From Enterobacter soli ATCC BAA-2102 (GTDB taxonomy: Bacteria > Pseudomonadota > Gammaproteobacteria > Enterobacterales > Enterobacteriaceae), in contig NZ_LXES01000032.1 in assembly GCF_001654845.1 (NCBI RefSeq), forward strand, positions 1 to 54,342: a DNA stretch of 54,342 bases. The letters run 5' to 3'. Shown in pieces: positions 25,003 through 33,964 of the stretch. Position 1 is the first letter of the stretch. Each line of letters starts with the position of its first letter. The translations under genes were made by a program, and so were the position numbers. Below the pieces are notes generated by a model. The model was not told the DNA's origin and searched no databases. It saw only the letters and a list, made by a program, of their open reading frames with translations.

Positions 25003-26247
25003 TTATTTCGCCAGTGCACCCGCCAGCGAGCGAATATCGTTCCCGGTTGGTGACTGGTGAATACGCAGTCCAAACTCATCCACTACCGCGAAAATATGAT
25101 CGAAAATATCAGCCTGAATAGTTTCATATTCTGCCCAGATAACCGTATTGGTAAAGGCATATATTTCGACCGGCAGCCCGTTGGCATCAGGGGCTAACTG
25201 GCGCACCATTAAGGTCATATCTTTGCGAATGCGCGGGTGGTTACGCAGATATTCATTCAGATAAGCGCGGAATGTCCCGATATTGGTCATTTTGCGCAGG
25301 TTCAATACTGACTCGCCTTCGCCATTTTCCTCATTCCATAAACTGATTTCTTCATGGCGTGCGGCCATATAAGGTTTGAGCAGTTTTGCCTGAATCAGAT
25401 GCTGTTGTTCCTGCTCACTGAGGAAATGGATGCTGGTGGTGTCGATATTCAGGCTGCGTTTAATCCGCCGCCCGCCGGAAGCCGACATCCCACTCCAGTT
25501 GATAAAGGCATCAGACACCAGCGCCCAGGTTGGGATGGTGGTTATCGTGTTATCGAAGTTGCGAACTTTCACCGTGGTCAGGCCGATATCCGTTACCGTG
25601 CCGTTAGCCCCGTATTTTGGCATCTCCAGCCAGTCGCCAAGCCGGAGCATGTCGTTGGCGGACAGCTGAATACCGGCCACCAGGCCCAGGATCGGGTCTT
25701 TAAAGACCAGCATTAAGACCGCCGCCATCGCCCCCAGGCCGCTGATCAGAATGGCGGGCGACTGACCAATCAGCAGGGAGATAATCAAAATCCCCACCAG
25801 GATTGCGCTGACCAGTTTTATCCCCTGGAATATCCCTTTCAGCGGGAGCTGCGAGGCGGTCGCCATTTTTTGCGACAGCCTGAGCATCACGTCCAGCAGC
25901 GAGAAGAACGAGAGCAGGGCGTATACCATCACCCACAGCTTTGCGCAGGTGGTCAGAATTTCAGCCGCTTCGCTGCCTTTTTGTAACCATAATACCGCCT
26001 GAACGTTGACGATAATCCCCTGTAGGGTAAACGCCAGACGGTGAAATAACTTATTTTGTGTGATTATCTGCAACCACAAATGGCTACTGGCCTGGGCGCG
26101 TTTTTCAAATGCCCGCAGCACCCCTTTGTGCAGAATAAAATGTACTACGATGGCGGTAAGAAAAATAATACCAAAGATTATCACCAGGGAAGTGGTGTGA
26201 TTAATTTCAATGCCTAACTCTTCAACCTGAGCAATTAATTCCTGCAT
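25003..26247 (-). CDS. ybdG: Miniconductance mechanosensitive channel MscM (YbdG)
   Basis: This 414-aa MscS-family inner-membrane channel protects against moderate osmotic downshock. It has about five N-terminal helices, the pore-forming helix (around [27 protein letters not shown], split here by reading: [13 protein letters not shown]), and a cytoplasmic beta domain ([37 protein letters not shown]). E. coli YbdG is 415 aa and lies between pheP and nfsB in the same order. An AGGAG site six bases before the ATG supports the start. It is transcribed toward the LacI gene, convergent with it. Confidence 0.95.
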   Translation of the reverse strand: MQELIAQVEELGIEINHTTSLVIIFGIIFLTAIVVHFILHKGVLRAFEKRAQASSHLWLQIITQNKLFHRLAFTLQGIIVNVQAVLWLQKGSEAAEILTTCAKLWVMVYALLSFFSLLDVMLRLSQKMATASQLPLKGIFQGIKLVSAILVGILIISLLIGQSPAILISGLGAMAAVLMLVFKDPILGLVAGIQLSANDMLRLGDWLEMPKYGANGTVTDIGLTTVKVRNFDNTITTIPTWALVSDAFINWSGMSASGGRRIKRSLNIDTTSIHFLSEQEQQHLIQAKLLKPYMAARHEEISLWNEENGEGESVLNLRKMTNIGTFRAYLNEYLRNHPRIRKDMTLMVRQLAPDANGLPVEIYAFTNTVIWAEYETIQADIFDHIFAVVDEFGLRIHQSPTGNDIRSLAGALAK

Positions 26248-26265
26248 AACGTCTCCTGTATTGAT

Positions 26266-26287
26266 GCAGCCCCATAATGGCGGCTGC
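26266..26287 (-). terminator. Possible hairpin after the MFS exporter gene
   Basis: GCAGCC (26266-26271) pairs with GGCTGC (26282-26287) around a 10-base loop in the 66-bp gap between the MFS gene's stop and ybdG. The stem is short and there is no clear T-run, so termination is uncertain. Confidence 0.35.
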
Positions 26288-26313
26288 GGATCTATTATGC
26301 AAATTCGGAGGGT

Positions 26314-27750
26314 TTATTTCACCGCGTGGCAGGCCTTCACTACGGGCATACACAGGCGATGACGCATCCGCAGTGTGACCAGCGCCAGCACCACCATCAT
26401 TCCCGTTTCGACCACCAGGAACAGGTTAATCGCCTGGGTGTAATCACCGTGATGGTTTTGCAGCGCGTGCAGCAATATTGCCCCGAAAATGGCCGGGCCA
26501 AGGCCTAATGCCGCCTGTTGCAGGGTGCTCAGAATGGCGCTGGCGGCACCGGCATCGTCAGGCTGGATATCGCGCATCCCGATACGGTAGAAACTGTTGA
26601 CGATCAGCGCCTGGCCGTAACCCACCAGTCCGGTCGCCGGGGCCAGGGTAAGGGCCGTATTGCTCATCCCCCAGACGCGGAAAGTGGCAATCAGCGCCAG
26701 CAGGCCGGTTATCTGAATAGCCAGACCCATCAGCAGAATACGGCTGGTACTGTGGCGGGCAATCAGGCGAGGGGCAAACCAGGCTGAGATGAAATAGGTC
26801 ACGCCCAGCGCTATAAAGCTGTTCCCGGACTGCCACGGTGCCATGCCCAGACCCGTTTGCATGGTCAGCGCCATGCAGAACATAAACCCGGACCAGACGC
26901 TGAAAAAAAGCATCGCAATCAGCACGCCAAAACGAATGCTGCCGAGCTGCAAAAGACGCGGTGGGATCAGCGGATGGTCGTTCTCGCGCTCTTTTTTGCG
27001 CGCATTCATCGCCATTAGCCAGGCCAGCGGAATAATTGCAATCAGCGCAGCCTTAAGCGGCCAGGACCAGTGCCACTGTGGGCCAAGCGCCATCGGGAAC
27101 AGCAGGCAGCAGAGGATCGCCGCCAGCAGTAGGGTCCCTTGCCAGTCGATGCGCGACGGGGTTTCTCGCCGGGTTTCCGGTACATAGCGGCGGCTTATTG
27201 CCAGCACAATCAGGCAAAATGGTACGTTGATGAAAAAGGCATTTCGCCAGCCCAGCCCGGCGATATCCGCGGAAACCAGCCAGCCGCCGCCCATCTGTCC
27301 GACGATAAAGGCGATGCCGCCGATACCGCCAAACAGGCTGATGGCTTTGGCGTGCGCCGTTCCTTTTAGGGTGACATGCAGCGTGGCGAGGATTTGCGGC
27401 ATGATAAGCGCGGCTCCGGCACCCTGAACGATACGCGCGGCCAGCAGTTGCTCAACACTGCCTGCAATGCCGCACAACAACGATGCCAGACCAAAAATCG
27501 CTATCCCCGCCATAAACAGACGACGGCGACCCAGGTTATCGCCAAGCTTACTGCCCAGCGCCAGACAGACGGCAAACGCCACGCCGTAGAGCGCGACAAT
27601 CAACTCCAGCTCAGTCGCAGTGGCGTGTAACGAGTGGGTAATGGAGTCCAGCGCGACGTTGGTGATTGAGGTATCAATCAGCGGCAGCATCTGGCCGGTT
27701 AACAGCAAAATCAGGCCTGCACGACCCGGTGAAACAACTGACGTATTCAT
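26314..27750 (-). CDS. DHA2-family (14-helix) MFS exporter
   Basis: This 478-aa inner-membrane drug:H+ antiporter-type transporter (EmrB/QacA family) has motif D1 in helix 1 (LPLIDTSITNVAL), motif A between helices 2 and 3 (GSKLGDNLGRRRLFMAG), the helix 4 Arg motif (ARIVQGAGAALIMP) and motif C-like glycines. Length and motifs fit 14 helices. It has no adjacent EmrA-type adaptor, so it should export into the periplasm. It is divergent from an XRE-type regulator, with a 26-bp palindrome in the 107-bp spacer, the usual layout of an effector-controlled exporter. Substrate unknown. Confidence 0.88.
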   Translation of the reverse strand: MNTSVVSPGRAGLILLLTGQMLPLIDTSITNVALDSITHSLHATATELELIVALYGVAFAVCLALGSKLGDNLGRRRLFMAGIAIFGLASLLCGIAGSVEQLLAARIVQGAGAALIMPQILATLHVTLKGTAHAKAISLFGGIGGIAFIVGQMGGGWLVSADIAGLGWRNAFFINVPFCLIVLAISRRYVPETRRETPSRIDWQGTLLLAAILCCLLFPMALGPQWHWSWPLKAALIAIIPLAWLMAMNARKKERENDHPLIPPRLLQLGSIRFGVLIAMLFFSVWSGFMFCMALTMQTGLGMAPWQSGNSFIALGVTYFISAWFAPRLIARHSTSRILLMGLAIQITGLLALIATFRVWGMSNTALTLAPATGLVGYGQALIVNSFYRIGMRDIQPDDAGAASAILSTLQQAALGLGPAIFGAILLHALQNHHGDYTQAINLFLVVETGMMVVLALVTLRMRHRLCMPVVKACHAVK

Positions 27751-27807
27751 GGTAACTCCATTGCGTCATTCAACAGATGGTCGTAGCATCAACGATCTAA
27801 TAAACGG

Positions 27808-27833
27808 GTACCAGTTCTTGCTTATACTGGTAC
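27808..27833. promoter_or_regulatory. Palindromic operator between exporter and XRE regulator
   Basis: GTACCAGT (27808-27815) and its exact reverse complement ACTGGTAC (27826-27833) are separated by 10 bp (18 bp between half-site centres) in the divergent promoter region. It is the most likely binding site for the adjacent regulator, controlling both genes. Confidence 0.65.
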
Positions 27834-27857
27834 TGGCACTACCACGCAGGGGGAAAT

Positions 27858-28736
27858 ATGGCGCTGATGTCTGAACCTGTCACCTCGCTTCAGGATGACA
27901 CCCGAAAACAGCTGGGGGCATTTTTGCGCGCGCGTCGCGAAAGCCTCGATCCGCAGCGACTGGGTTTACCGCGCAGCGGACGCCGCCGCACGCCGGGCCT
28001 GCGCCGTGAGGAAGTCGCATTGCTGGCGGATGTGGGCGTCACCTGGTACACCTGGCTGGAGCAGGGCAGGGACGTGAACCCGTCCAGCGCAGTGATGGCT
28101 GCCGTGGCGAAAGCGCTACAGTGCACCCCGACCGAGGCCCGGCATGTCTTTGTTCTGGCCGGATTGCCGCCGGGTGAAGCCCCGCAGGCGGTGTGCTGCG
28201 AGGGCATCAGCGAAGGCACACGTCGCCTGCTTGATACCCTGATGCCGAAGCCTGCCAGCATTCAGAAACCCAATTTTGACATCGTGGCGTGGAATGACAG
28301 CTTTGGTCACCTGATGGGTGTTGATTTCAATGAAATCCCGCCGGAAGACCGCAACTGTATTTACCTGTTTCTTACCCATCCGGCGTGGCGCGCCCGGCTG
28401 GGCAAGCGCGACGACGTGCTGCCGATTTTTGTCTCATACTTCCGTGCGGCAATGGCGGAGCACCGGGGCGATCCCCTGTGGGAAGCGAAACTGGCGCGGT
28501 TCTTTGCGGTGTCCGAGGAGTTTAAAACCCTCTGGCACCAGCGTAACGAGGTGCGCGGTGTCGAAAATCAGCTCAAACTGTTCACCCATCCGGAGCTTGG
28601 CGATTTTACTCTCCAGCAGATGTACTGGTATTCCGCGCCGCGTAACGGATCGCGATTGCTGGTCTATCTGCCGGTGGATGAGACCGGGGAACGGGCGCTG
28701 ACATGGCTGGCGGAACAGGCTGTTATACTCAGTTAA
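27858..28736 (+). CDS. XRE-family regulator with MmyB-type ligand-binding domain
   Basis: This 292-aa regulator has an N-terminal XRE helix-turn-helix (LGAFLRARRESLDPQRLGLP; LRREEVALLADVGVTWYTWL, about residues 15-65) that has the characteristic RTPGLRREEVA signature of the MmyB/SCO4944 group, followed by the MmyB-like PAS-related ligand-binding domain (about 110-290: FDIVAWNDSFGHLMG, NCIYLFLTHPAWRARLG, FTLQQMYWYSAP). This family usually controls a divergent transporter or oxidoreductase, matching the MFS gene here. The start at 27858 follows an AGGGGG run; ATG 27867 is an alternative. Confidence 0.9.
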   Translation: MALMSEPVTSLQDDTRKQLGAFLRARRESLDPQRLGLPRSGRRRTPGLRREEVALLADVGVTWYTWLEQGRDVNPSSAVMAAVAKALQCTPTEARHVFVLAGLPPGEAPQAVCCEGISEGTRRLLDTLMPKPASIQKPNFDIVAWNDSFGHLMGVDFNEIPPEDRNCIYLFLTHPAWRARLGKRDDVLPIFVSYFRAAMAEHRGDPLWEAKLARFFAVSEEFKTLWHQRNEVRGVENQLKLFTHPELGDFTLQQMYWYSAPRNGSRLLVYLPVDETGERALTWLAEQAVILS

Positions 28737-28760
28737 ATCCAACTCTTTCAGGGATCGAAT

Positions 28761-29795
28761 ATGAACGTTACGCGTAAGCAAGAAAAAGTTCTGCGCCGCG
28801 CTCTCACCGAGTGGGAACAGGAGGGCGCATTAACGGCTGAGGAGCATCAGCGTCTGGCGGGTAGCCTGAAACGCGTTGCGATGGACTGGCAGCGCCTGAG
28901 CCGCTACGCCTTCTGGACCGCGCTGGCCTGCGTTATTATCGCCATTGGCAGCCTGTTTGCCGACAGCGAGTTGATGGCGCGCATCATCGAATTTTTCTCT
29001 TTCTCGTCCATCGCCCGTATCGGGTTGCCTGCGCTGGTGGCGGTGCTGTTTTACCTGTGGGGATTTGCCAGACAGCGGCGGGAAACCCAGTGGCACTACA
29101 GCACAGAGGCGATCCTGTTCCTTGGCGTATTCTTTACCGCCATCGCGCTTTGGCAGCTTGGCGAAAGGCTTGATAACGGCAGCGGTCACATCGCACCGCT
29201 GTTCCTGGCGGGCTGCGCGGTTTACGGGCTGGTAGGGTTCTTCGGCCGCTCAGGGTTGGTGTGGCTGTTCTTCCTGCTATCGCTTGGCAACTGGTTTGGT
29301 GCGGAGACGGGCTATATGTCCGGCTGGGGCGCGTACTGGCTGGGGATGAATTATCCGGTGCGATTTATCTTCTTTGGCGGCGCGCTACTGGCGCTGTGCT
29401 GGATATTGCGCGCGATGTTGCAGGCGCGTCATCTGTACACCACCAGTAAAGCGATGGGGCTGACGTACCTGTTTGTCGCGCTGTGGATCATGTCGATTTT
29501 TGGCAACTACGATGTGGATAACTGGTACAGCGTCACTCAGGCTTCACTGCTACCGTGGGCGCTGCTGTTTGCCGTCGCGGCGGTGCTCTGCATTTACATC
29601 AGCCTGAAAACCGACGACGGGATGCTGCGCGGCTTCGGCCTGACGTTTCTTGCCATCAACCTCTACACCCGCTATTTCGAATACTTCTGGGACGGGATGA
29701 ACAAAGTGGTCTTTTTCCTGATCCTCGCGGCATCGCTGGCGGTGATAGGGCGTTATGCCGAGAAAATCTGGCACGCCGGGAGTTCGGTTAAGTAG
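28761..29795 (+). CDS. DUF2157 multi-helix membrane protein
   Basis: This 344-aa integral membrane protein carries an N-terminal soluble DUF2157 segment (KVLRRALTEWEQEGALTAEE, LAGSLKRV) followed by nine or ten hydrophobic helices (first at FWTALACVIIAIGSLF, last at KVVFFLILAASLAVIG). Its function is unknown; family members occur widely without assigned roles. It starts 24 bp after the XRE regulator and may be read through from that promoter. The start codon follows CAGGGA. I do not recognise a specific gene name. Confidence 0.8.
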   Translation: MNVTRKQEKVLRRALTEWEQEGALTAEEHQRLAGSLKRVAMDWQRLSRYAFWTALACVIIAIGSLFADSELMARIIEFFSFSSIARIGLPALVAVLFYLWGFARQRRETQWHYSTEAILFLGVFFTAIALWQLGERLDNGSGHIAPLFLAGCAVYGLVGFFGRSGLVWLFFLLSLGNWFGAETGYMSGWGAYWLGMNYPVRFIFFGGALLALCWILRAMLQARHLYTTSKAMGLTYLFVALWIMSIFGNYDVDNWYSVTQASLLPWALLFAVAAVLCIYISLKTDDGMLRGFGLTFLAINLYTRYFEYFWDGMNKVVFFLILAASLAVIGRYAEKIWHAGSSVK

Positions 29796-29869
29796 GTTTT
29801 GCGAGGCGCTTTCAGGGATTGAATACGGTTTCTCCTGGGCCTTGATAAAGCGTGTAAGGTATCTCACGG

Positions 29870-29902
29870 AAGGCAAAATTAGCCTTTAATGAAAATTGCC
29901 TT
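29870..29902. promoter_or_regulatory. Candidate autoregulatory site of the toxin-antitoxin pair
   Basis: AAGGC (29870-29874) is followed by two GCCTT inverted partners (29882-29886 and 29898-29902) within an AT-rich stretch just before the toxin start. Such nested inverted repeats are typical targets for the antitoxin; the exact promoter was not resolved. Confidence 0.4.
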
Positions 29903-29932
29903 ATATGCTAATATCATCAGGGATGACCTATT

Positions 29933-30262
29933 GTGTTCAGACTCATTGTCCATGAGGCAGTCAGAGAAGAAATCCTCTCATTGCCAGCAGGGGTACAGGC
30001 GAAGTTGATTCGCCAGCTTGATAAACTGCGCAGTAATCCGACGGCGCTACGAGAGCCCGACAGCAAACCCTTACCCTATGGTTTGTTTGAAATCAGAACT
30101 ATTGGGCTGCTTCATAGCCGCGGGATTTATGTGTATCAGCAGGGGAAGACGATTTTTCTGCTGCGAGTGTTTATTAAGAAGACCCAGAAAACGCCCTCTG
30201 CGGAGATCCGTCTGGCATTAAAACGACAACAGGAGATGTTGGATGAGCAAGAAGATGATTGA
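29933..30262 (+). CDS. HigB/RelE-superfamily toxin (phage Gp49-like)
   Basis: This 109-aa protein matches the RelE/HigB Gp49-like family: an early basic helix (VREEILSLPAGVQAKLIRQL), the LRSNPTALREPDSKPLPYGL loop, EIRTIG, RGIYVYQQG, and FLLRVFIKKTQKTP with Arg/Lys residues that serve as catalytic bases in ribosome-dependent mRNA interferases, ending in a helix rich in Arg/Lys/Glu. The start is GTG at 29933; no in-frame ATG lies nearby upstream. It precedes the antitoxin and overlaps it by 20 bp. The toxin-first order is typical of HigBA. Cleavage activity is inferred, not seen. Confidence 0.85.
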   Translation: MFRLIVHEAVREEILSLPAGVQAKLIRQLDKLRSNPTALREPDSKPLPYGLFEIRTIGLLHSRGIYVYQQGKTIFLLRVFIKKTQKTPSAEIRLALKRQQEMLDEQEDD

Positions 30263-30530
30263 CTGGGATGCGTTAAGATCTGAACTGCTAAGTCACTCAG
30301 ACGTGCAGGCGGCATTTGATGCAGAGGAACGCAAAGAACGCCTGCGTGAAATGCTGGCGCAGTGGCGTAATCATGCTGGTCTTACGCGTGCGCAGGTTGC
30401 GGAACGAATGGGAGTCAGCGCGCCAACGGTTTCCCGCATGGAAGCCAATATTACCCGGGCAAGCCTGGATACCTTAACGCGTTATGCCCTGGTATGCGGT
30501 GTTAAGCATCCGCAGATTACGCTGTACTGA
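30243..30530 (+). CDS. HigA-like XRE antitoxin
   Basis: This 95-aa antitoxin has an N-terminal acidic/neutral arm that would wrap the toxin and a C-terminal helix-turn-helix (LTRAQVAERMGVSAPTVSRM, about residues 52-71) followed by the THEASLDTL-like ITRASLDTLTRYA helix. It overlaps the toxin gene by 20 bp, so both are translated together. It should neutralise the toxin and repress the shared promoter. The pair is an insertion relative to E. coli between ybdG and nfsB. Confidence 0.87.
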   Translation: MSKKMIDWDALRSELLSHSDVQAAFDAEERKERLREMLAQWRNHAGLTRAQVAERMGVSAPTVSRMEANITRASLDTLTRYALVCGVKHPQITLY

Positions 30531-30563
30531 AATCTGGCACGCCGGAACGCGTGCCAGTAGCCA

Positions 30564-31217
30564 TTAGCACTCGGTGACAACAGTGCTCAGCGGCAGGCGA
30601 GATTTTGGCAGAGTGGCGTTGAAATCTTCCACGCTGTGATGCCCGACCGGCACCACCACCAGGCTGGTGAAGCCTTTCTCTTTCAGGCCAAACTCTTCGT
30701 CGAGGATCGCAGCGTCGAAGCCTTCAATTGGCACCGCGTCCAGGCCCATCGCGCCCACGCCCAGCAGGAAGTTGCCCACGTTCAGGTAAACCTGTTTTGC
30801 CATCCACTGATGGTCATCTTTCAGATCGACGCGGTGCATGTCGGCAAAGTAGTGACGGCCTTTGTTATTGGCAGCTTTTGCTTCTGGCGTGGCAAAACGA
30901 CCATCGGCATCTTCCTGGTCTACTACACGTTCCAGCCAGGCGTCGTCCATTGCGGTTTTTGCGCAGAAGACCACAACGTGAGAAGCATCCAGCATTTTGC
31001 GTTCGTTGAACACATACGTGCCTGCGGCAGATTTTGCCACGCGCGCTTTACCTTCTTCAGTGCTGGCAACAATGAAGTGCCATGGCTGTGAGTTGGTGCT
31101 GGATGGGCTGTATTGCAGCAGGGTTTTAATTTTCTCGCCTTCTTCAGCGGACAGTTTTTTGCTTGCGTCGAACGCCTTAGTGGAGTGGCGTTTCAGGGCG
31201 ACAGAAATGATATCCAT
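30564..31217 (-). CDS. nfsB: Oxygen-insensitive NAD(P)H nitroreductase NfsB
   Basis: NfsB is a flavin (FMN) nitroreductase and dihydropteridine reductase of 217 aa, the family length. It opens [17 protein letters not shown] with the FMN-phosphate Arg/Ser region, then [20 protein letters not shown] (FMN contact), and the [11 protein letters not shown] and [11 protein letters not shown] segments. Loss of this enzyme gives nitrofuran resistance in E. coli. AGGAG lies seven bases upstream of the ATG on the minus strand. It is followed in the chromosome by ybdF in the E. coli order. In E. coli it is a Mar/Sox/Rob regulon member, so RamA control is plausible here. Confidence 0.97.
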   Translation of the reverse strand: MDIISVALKRHSTKAFDASKKLSAEEGEKIKTLLQYSPSSTNSQPWHFIVASTEEGKARVAKSAAGTYVFNERKMLDASHVVVFCAKTAMDDAWLERVVDQEDADGRFATPEAKAANNKGRHYFADMHRVDLKDDHQWMAKQVYLNVGNFLLGVGAMGLDAVPIEGFDAAILDEEFGLKEKGFTSLVVVPVGHHSVEDFNATLPKSRLPLSTVVTEC

Positions 31218-31337
31218 AACAACTCCTGGTGATGAAATTCGCCCGTCTGCGGGCGCGAAAGGAAAGCAGATTACAAGGCAATGCGGGAAAAGATAAGTGC
31301 AATACGAGCGCTTATACTGTTCGTCTCAGCCGAACAA

Positions 31338-31706
31338 TCAAACCGGGCGTATCCACTTCTGATCTTTTTTGGGCAGCTTATCGACAATCAGATTCCATGA
31401 GTCGGCGATCAGGTCGGCGACCAGCTCCGGCGTCATATCCTCGGTGCCATAAAGTGAGATCCAGTGTTTTTTATTCAGATGATAACCCGGCTCAATACCG
31501 CGGTAGATCTGCTGATTTAACAAGGATTTTTCAGGATCGGATTTCAGGCTGACGTGTGGCCGCCCGTGGGCGACCGCGACAATCATAAAGATCTTACCGC
31601 CCACCTTAAACACGTCGAATTCCGGACCAAAAGGCCAGCAGTGTTCCGTGAACGGCTGCTCCAGGGCCACGCGTTTTGCGTGTTCCTGCAACGATTTACT
31701 GTCCAT
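31338..31706 (-). CDS. ybdF: YbdF, MmcQ/YjbR-family protein
   Basis: This 122-aa protein matches E. coli YbdF in memory ([81 protein letters not shown]). MmcQ/YjbR proteins have a double-wing DNA-binding-like fold but no established function. The open frame runs further upstream into ramR; the start at 31706 is chosen because it gives the [12 protein letters not shown] start of the family and overlaps the ramR stop by only 11 bp. The overlap implies co-transcription with ramR. Confidence 0.93.
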   Translation of the reverse strand: MDSKSLQEHAKRVALEQPFTEHCWPFGPEFDVFKVGGKIFMIVAVAHGRPHVSLKSDPEKSLLNQQIYRGIEPGYHLNKKHWISLYGTEDMTPELVADLIADSWNLIVDKLPKKDQKWIRPV

Positions 31707-32286
31707 CGGCTTCCTCATAAGCCAGCCCGCGCCACATGGCTTCAAAACCGAGTGCTTTAAACTCGACGGCGCGCGACGGATCGCGGGTGGCAAATTCCAT
31801 TGTGGTTTCAGCCAGCGATAAGAACATCGCATCACCGAAGGTTTTGAATTCATCAGACATAAAGACCGGGCGCACCGAGCGGCGGCACAGTTCATGCAGT
31901 TCCGGGAACATCTCTTTTACGGCCTGTTCAGTCTCAATACTGATCTTTTCGCTGACACCAAGCTGGCGAATGGCTGCGTGCGAGACAGGATTACGAATAC
32001 CCCAGTCCACGTAGCTGTTCCAGATGTTGCGGGTATGCTCTTTGGGCAGGGTAATGCTGCGATCAAGATTCGCCAGCATCGTCTGGCAGAGATCCTGCTT
32101 CAGATGCAGATAGAGGGCATTCAGCAGATCGTCTTTGGTAGCAAAGTAGCGGAACAGCGTGCCTTCAGCGACGCCCGCGTTACGGGCGATTAATGCCGTT
32201 GAGGCGGCGATACCTGACTGTGCAAATGCAGCGGTTGCTGCTTCCAGTAAGGCCTGTTTTTTATCTTCACTCTTAGGACGTGCCAC
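31696..32286 (-). CDS. ramR: TetR-family repressor RamR
   Basis: RamR represses ramA; loss of function derepresses AcrAB-TolC efflux. This 196-aa protein opens [20 protein letters not shown] with a TetR helix-turn-helix ([20 protein letters not shown], about residues 27-46), closely matching Salmonella RamR, and retains the ligand-pocket helices ([36 protein letters not shown]). The start is GTG at 32286, decided by GGAGGGG seven bases upstream; ATGs further upstream have no site. The frame is intact, so no loss-of-function truncation is seen. It is divergent from romA-ramA. Confidence 0.95.
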   Translation of the reverse strand: MARPKSEDKKQALLEAATAAFAQSGIAASTALIARNAGVAEGTLFRYFATKDDLLNALYLHLKQDLCQTMLANLDRSITLPKEHTRNIWNSYVDWGIRNPVSHAAIRQLGVSEKISIETEQAVKEMFPELHELCRRSVRPVFMSDEFKTFGDAMFLSLAETTMEFATRDPSRAVEFKALGFEAMWRGLAYEEADGQ

Positions 32287-32376
32287 TAAATTTCCCCTCC
32301 TGTCAATTGTAAAAACCATGATTGAAACACGTGCTTTGCCATGCTGCAACGCGGAATGTCAAAGATCGAAAACGTC

Positions 32377-32404
32377 TTGACGACTTTCTCGTCATATCTA
32401 TAAT
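32377..32404 (+). promoter_or_regulatory. romA-ramA promoter
   Basis: TTGACG (32377-32382), a 16-bp spacer, and a perfect TATAAT (32399-32404) form a strong sigma-70 promoter reading toward romA-ramA. Its -10 element overlaps the RamR operator. Confidence 0.82.
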
Positions 32405-32426
32405 GAGTGCTTACTCACTCATAATC
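32401..32426. promoter_or_regulatory. RamR operator
   Basis: TAATGAGTGCTTACTCACTC then ATAATC: the inverted ATGAGTG...CACTCAT repeat is almost identical to the Salmonella RamR site. It covers the end of the -10 and the start site, so RamR binding would block ramA transcription. The site appears intact. Confidence 0.88.
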
Positions 32427-32475
32427 AAGTTTACCCGCGCAATCCATCGGATGGGGCGCGTAGCCGGGTCAGGAT

Positions 32476-33579
32476 ATGAAAAAGCCTCTATTCATCTGCG
32501 TGGTGTTTGTCATGATTATTGCTTCAGCTGCAAGTTTACCTTTTGTTCTGAATGCCGGATTTGGCCAGCCACCGCAGGGTGAGCAGCTAACGGAAGTTGA
32601 AGCGTCTGCGCAGTATCGCGACGGGCGTTTCCACAATACGCTGCCTACGCCGGGCTATAACGGCGACAAAAATATGCTGGTGGCGATGTGGGAATTTCTG
32701 ACCAAAAAAACGGAAAACGCGCGTCCTGTCGAGCCGCTGCCGCTGGTGAATACCAATCTGGCGAGCCTGCCGCTGGAACAGGACACGCTGGTGTGGCTCG
32801 GCCACTCATCGTGGTTTATGCAGCTGGCGGGCAAACGCATCCTGATCGATCCGGTACTTGGCAACTACGCCGCGCCGTTCTCGTTCCTGAATAAAGCCTT
32901 TGCGGGTGAATACCCATGGCGCGCGGAGTCCATGCCGGACATCGACCTGCTGATTATCTCTCACGATCACTACGATCATCTGGATTACGCCACCATCAAG
33001 GCGCTGCTGCCGAAGGTGAAGCGCGTGGTCACGCCACTGGGCGTGGGTTCGCATCTGCGCTACTGGGGCATGAACCCGGCGATCATCGACGAGCGCGACT
33101 GGAATCAGTCGGTGCGTATCAGCGATGAACTGACGTTGCATGTGCTCCCGGCACGTCACTTCTCCGGGCGCGGCATCAAACGCGACCAGACCCTGTGGGG
33201 CAGCTTTATGTTCGTCACTCCTGAGCAGAAGGTTTACTACAGCGGTGATTCCGGTTACGGGCCGCACTTCAAAGCTATTGGTGAGCAGTTTGGCGAGGTG
33301 GATTTAGCCATCATGGAAAACGGCCAGTACGACCAGGACTGGAAGTACATCCACATGCTGCCGGATGAAACTGCGCAGGCGTCGGCAGATCTTAACGCCA
33401 GAGCGGTTGTGCCGGGGCATAACGGGCGTTTCGTGCTGGCGAAGCACACCTGGAACGATCCGCTGATCCAACTGGCAAGAGCCAGCAAGGATAAAAACTA
33501 TCGGCTGCTGACGCCGGAACTGGGCGAACCCGTCCGCGTGGGTGATACCACCCAACAATTTAGCCAGTGGTGGGAATAA
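32476..33579 (+). CDS. romA: RomA, metallo-beta-lactamase-fold hydrolase
   Basis: This 367-aa protein has an N-terminal hydrophobic segment (FICVVFVMIIASAASLPFVL) that anchors or exports it, then an MBL fold: LVWLGHSSWFMQLAGKRILI, the metal motif SHDHYDHLD (about residues 159-167), PARHFSGRG, YSGDSGYGPHF with a metal Asp, and VPGHNGRF near the end. It resembles the NAPE-PLD/UlaG-like group. In Enterobacter and Klebsiella romA precedes ramA in one transcript; early work named it for reduced porin levels but its enzymatic role is unclear. The ribosome site is weak (AGGA one base before ATG). It lies 32 bp upstream of ramA. Confidence 0.92.
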   Translation: MKKPLFICVVFVMIIASAASLPFVLNAGFGQPPQGEQLTEVEASAQYRDGRFHNTLPTPGYNGDKNMLVAMWEFLTKKTENARPVEPLPLVNTNLASLPLEQDTLVWLGHSSWFMQLAGKRILIDPVLGNYAAPFSFLNKAFAGEYPWRAESMPDIDLLIISHDHYDHLDYATIKALLPKVKRVVTPLGVGSHLRYWGMNPAIIDERDWNQSVRISDELTLHVLPARHFSGRGIKRDQTLWGSFMFVTPEQKVYYSGDSGYGPHFKAIGEQFGEVDLAIMENGQYDQDWKYIHMLPDETAQASADLNARAVVPGHNGRFVLAKHTWNDPLIQLARASKDKNYRLLTPELGEPVRVGDTTQQFSQWWE

Positions 33580-33611
33580 TGTTTAATCGGGAAACAGAGG
33601 GGGAGAGCAGC

Positions 33612-33953
33612 ATGACTATTTCCGCTCAGGTCATCGACACCATCGTCGAGTGGATCGACGACAATTTACATCAACCGTTGCGCATTGAAGAAATTGCCCG
33701 TCATTCGGGGTATTCAAAGTGGCACTTACAGCGGTTGTTTATGCAGTATAAAGGTGAAAGCCTGGGGCGCTACATACGTGAACGTAAGCTGCTGTTGGCG
33801 GCGCGCGATCTGCGCGAGTCGGATGAACGGGTGTATGAGATCTGCCTGCGCTACGGGTTTGACTCACAACAAACGTTTACCCGCATCTTCACCCGCACGT
33901 TCCACCAGCCGCCTGGCGCGTACCGCAAAGAGAACCACAGCAGGGCGCATTGA
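33612..33953 (+). CDS. ramA: AraC-family multidrug-resistance activator RamA
   Basis: RamA is a small MarA/SoxS-type activator (113 aa) that binds as a monomer to mar-box sequences and raises acrAB, tolC and micF expression. Both helix-turn-helix motifs are visible: LRIEEIARHSGYSKWHLQRL (about residues 25-44) and VYEICLRYGFDSQQTFTRIF (about 74-93), with the TFHQPPGAYRK C-terminus of this family. The ATG at 33612 follows a GAGGGGGAGAG run, and the product is the standard 113-aa RamA; a longer frame back to 33567 overlaps romA and lacks support. Repressed by RamR through the operator at 32401. Confidence 0.97.
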   Translation: MTISAQVIDTIVEWIDDNLHQPLRIEEIARHSGYSKWHLQRLFMQYKGESLGRYIRERKLLLAARDLRESDERVYEICLRYGFDSQQTFTRIFTRTFHQPPGAYRKENHSRAH

Positions 33954-33964
33954 GATACATTCCC

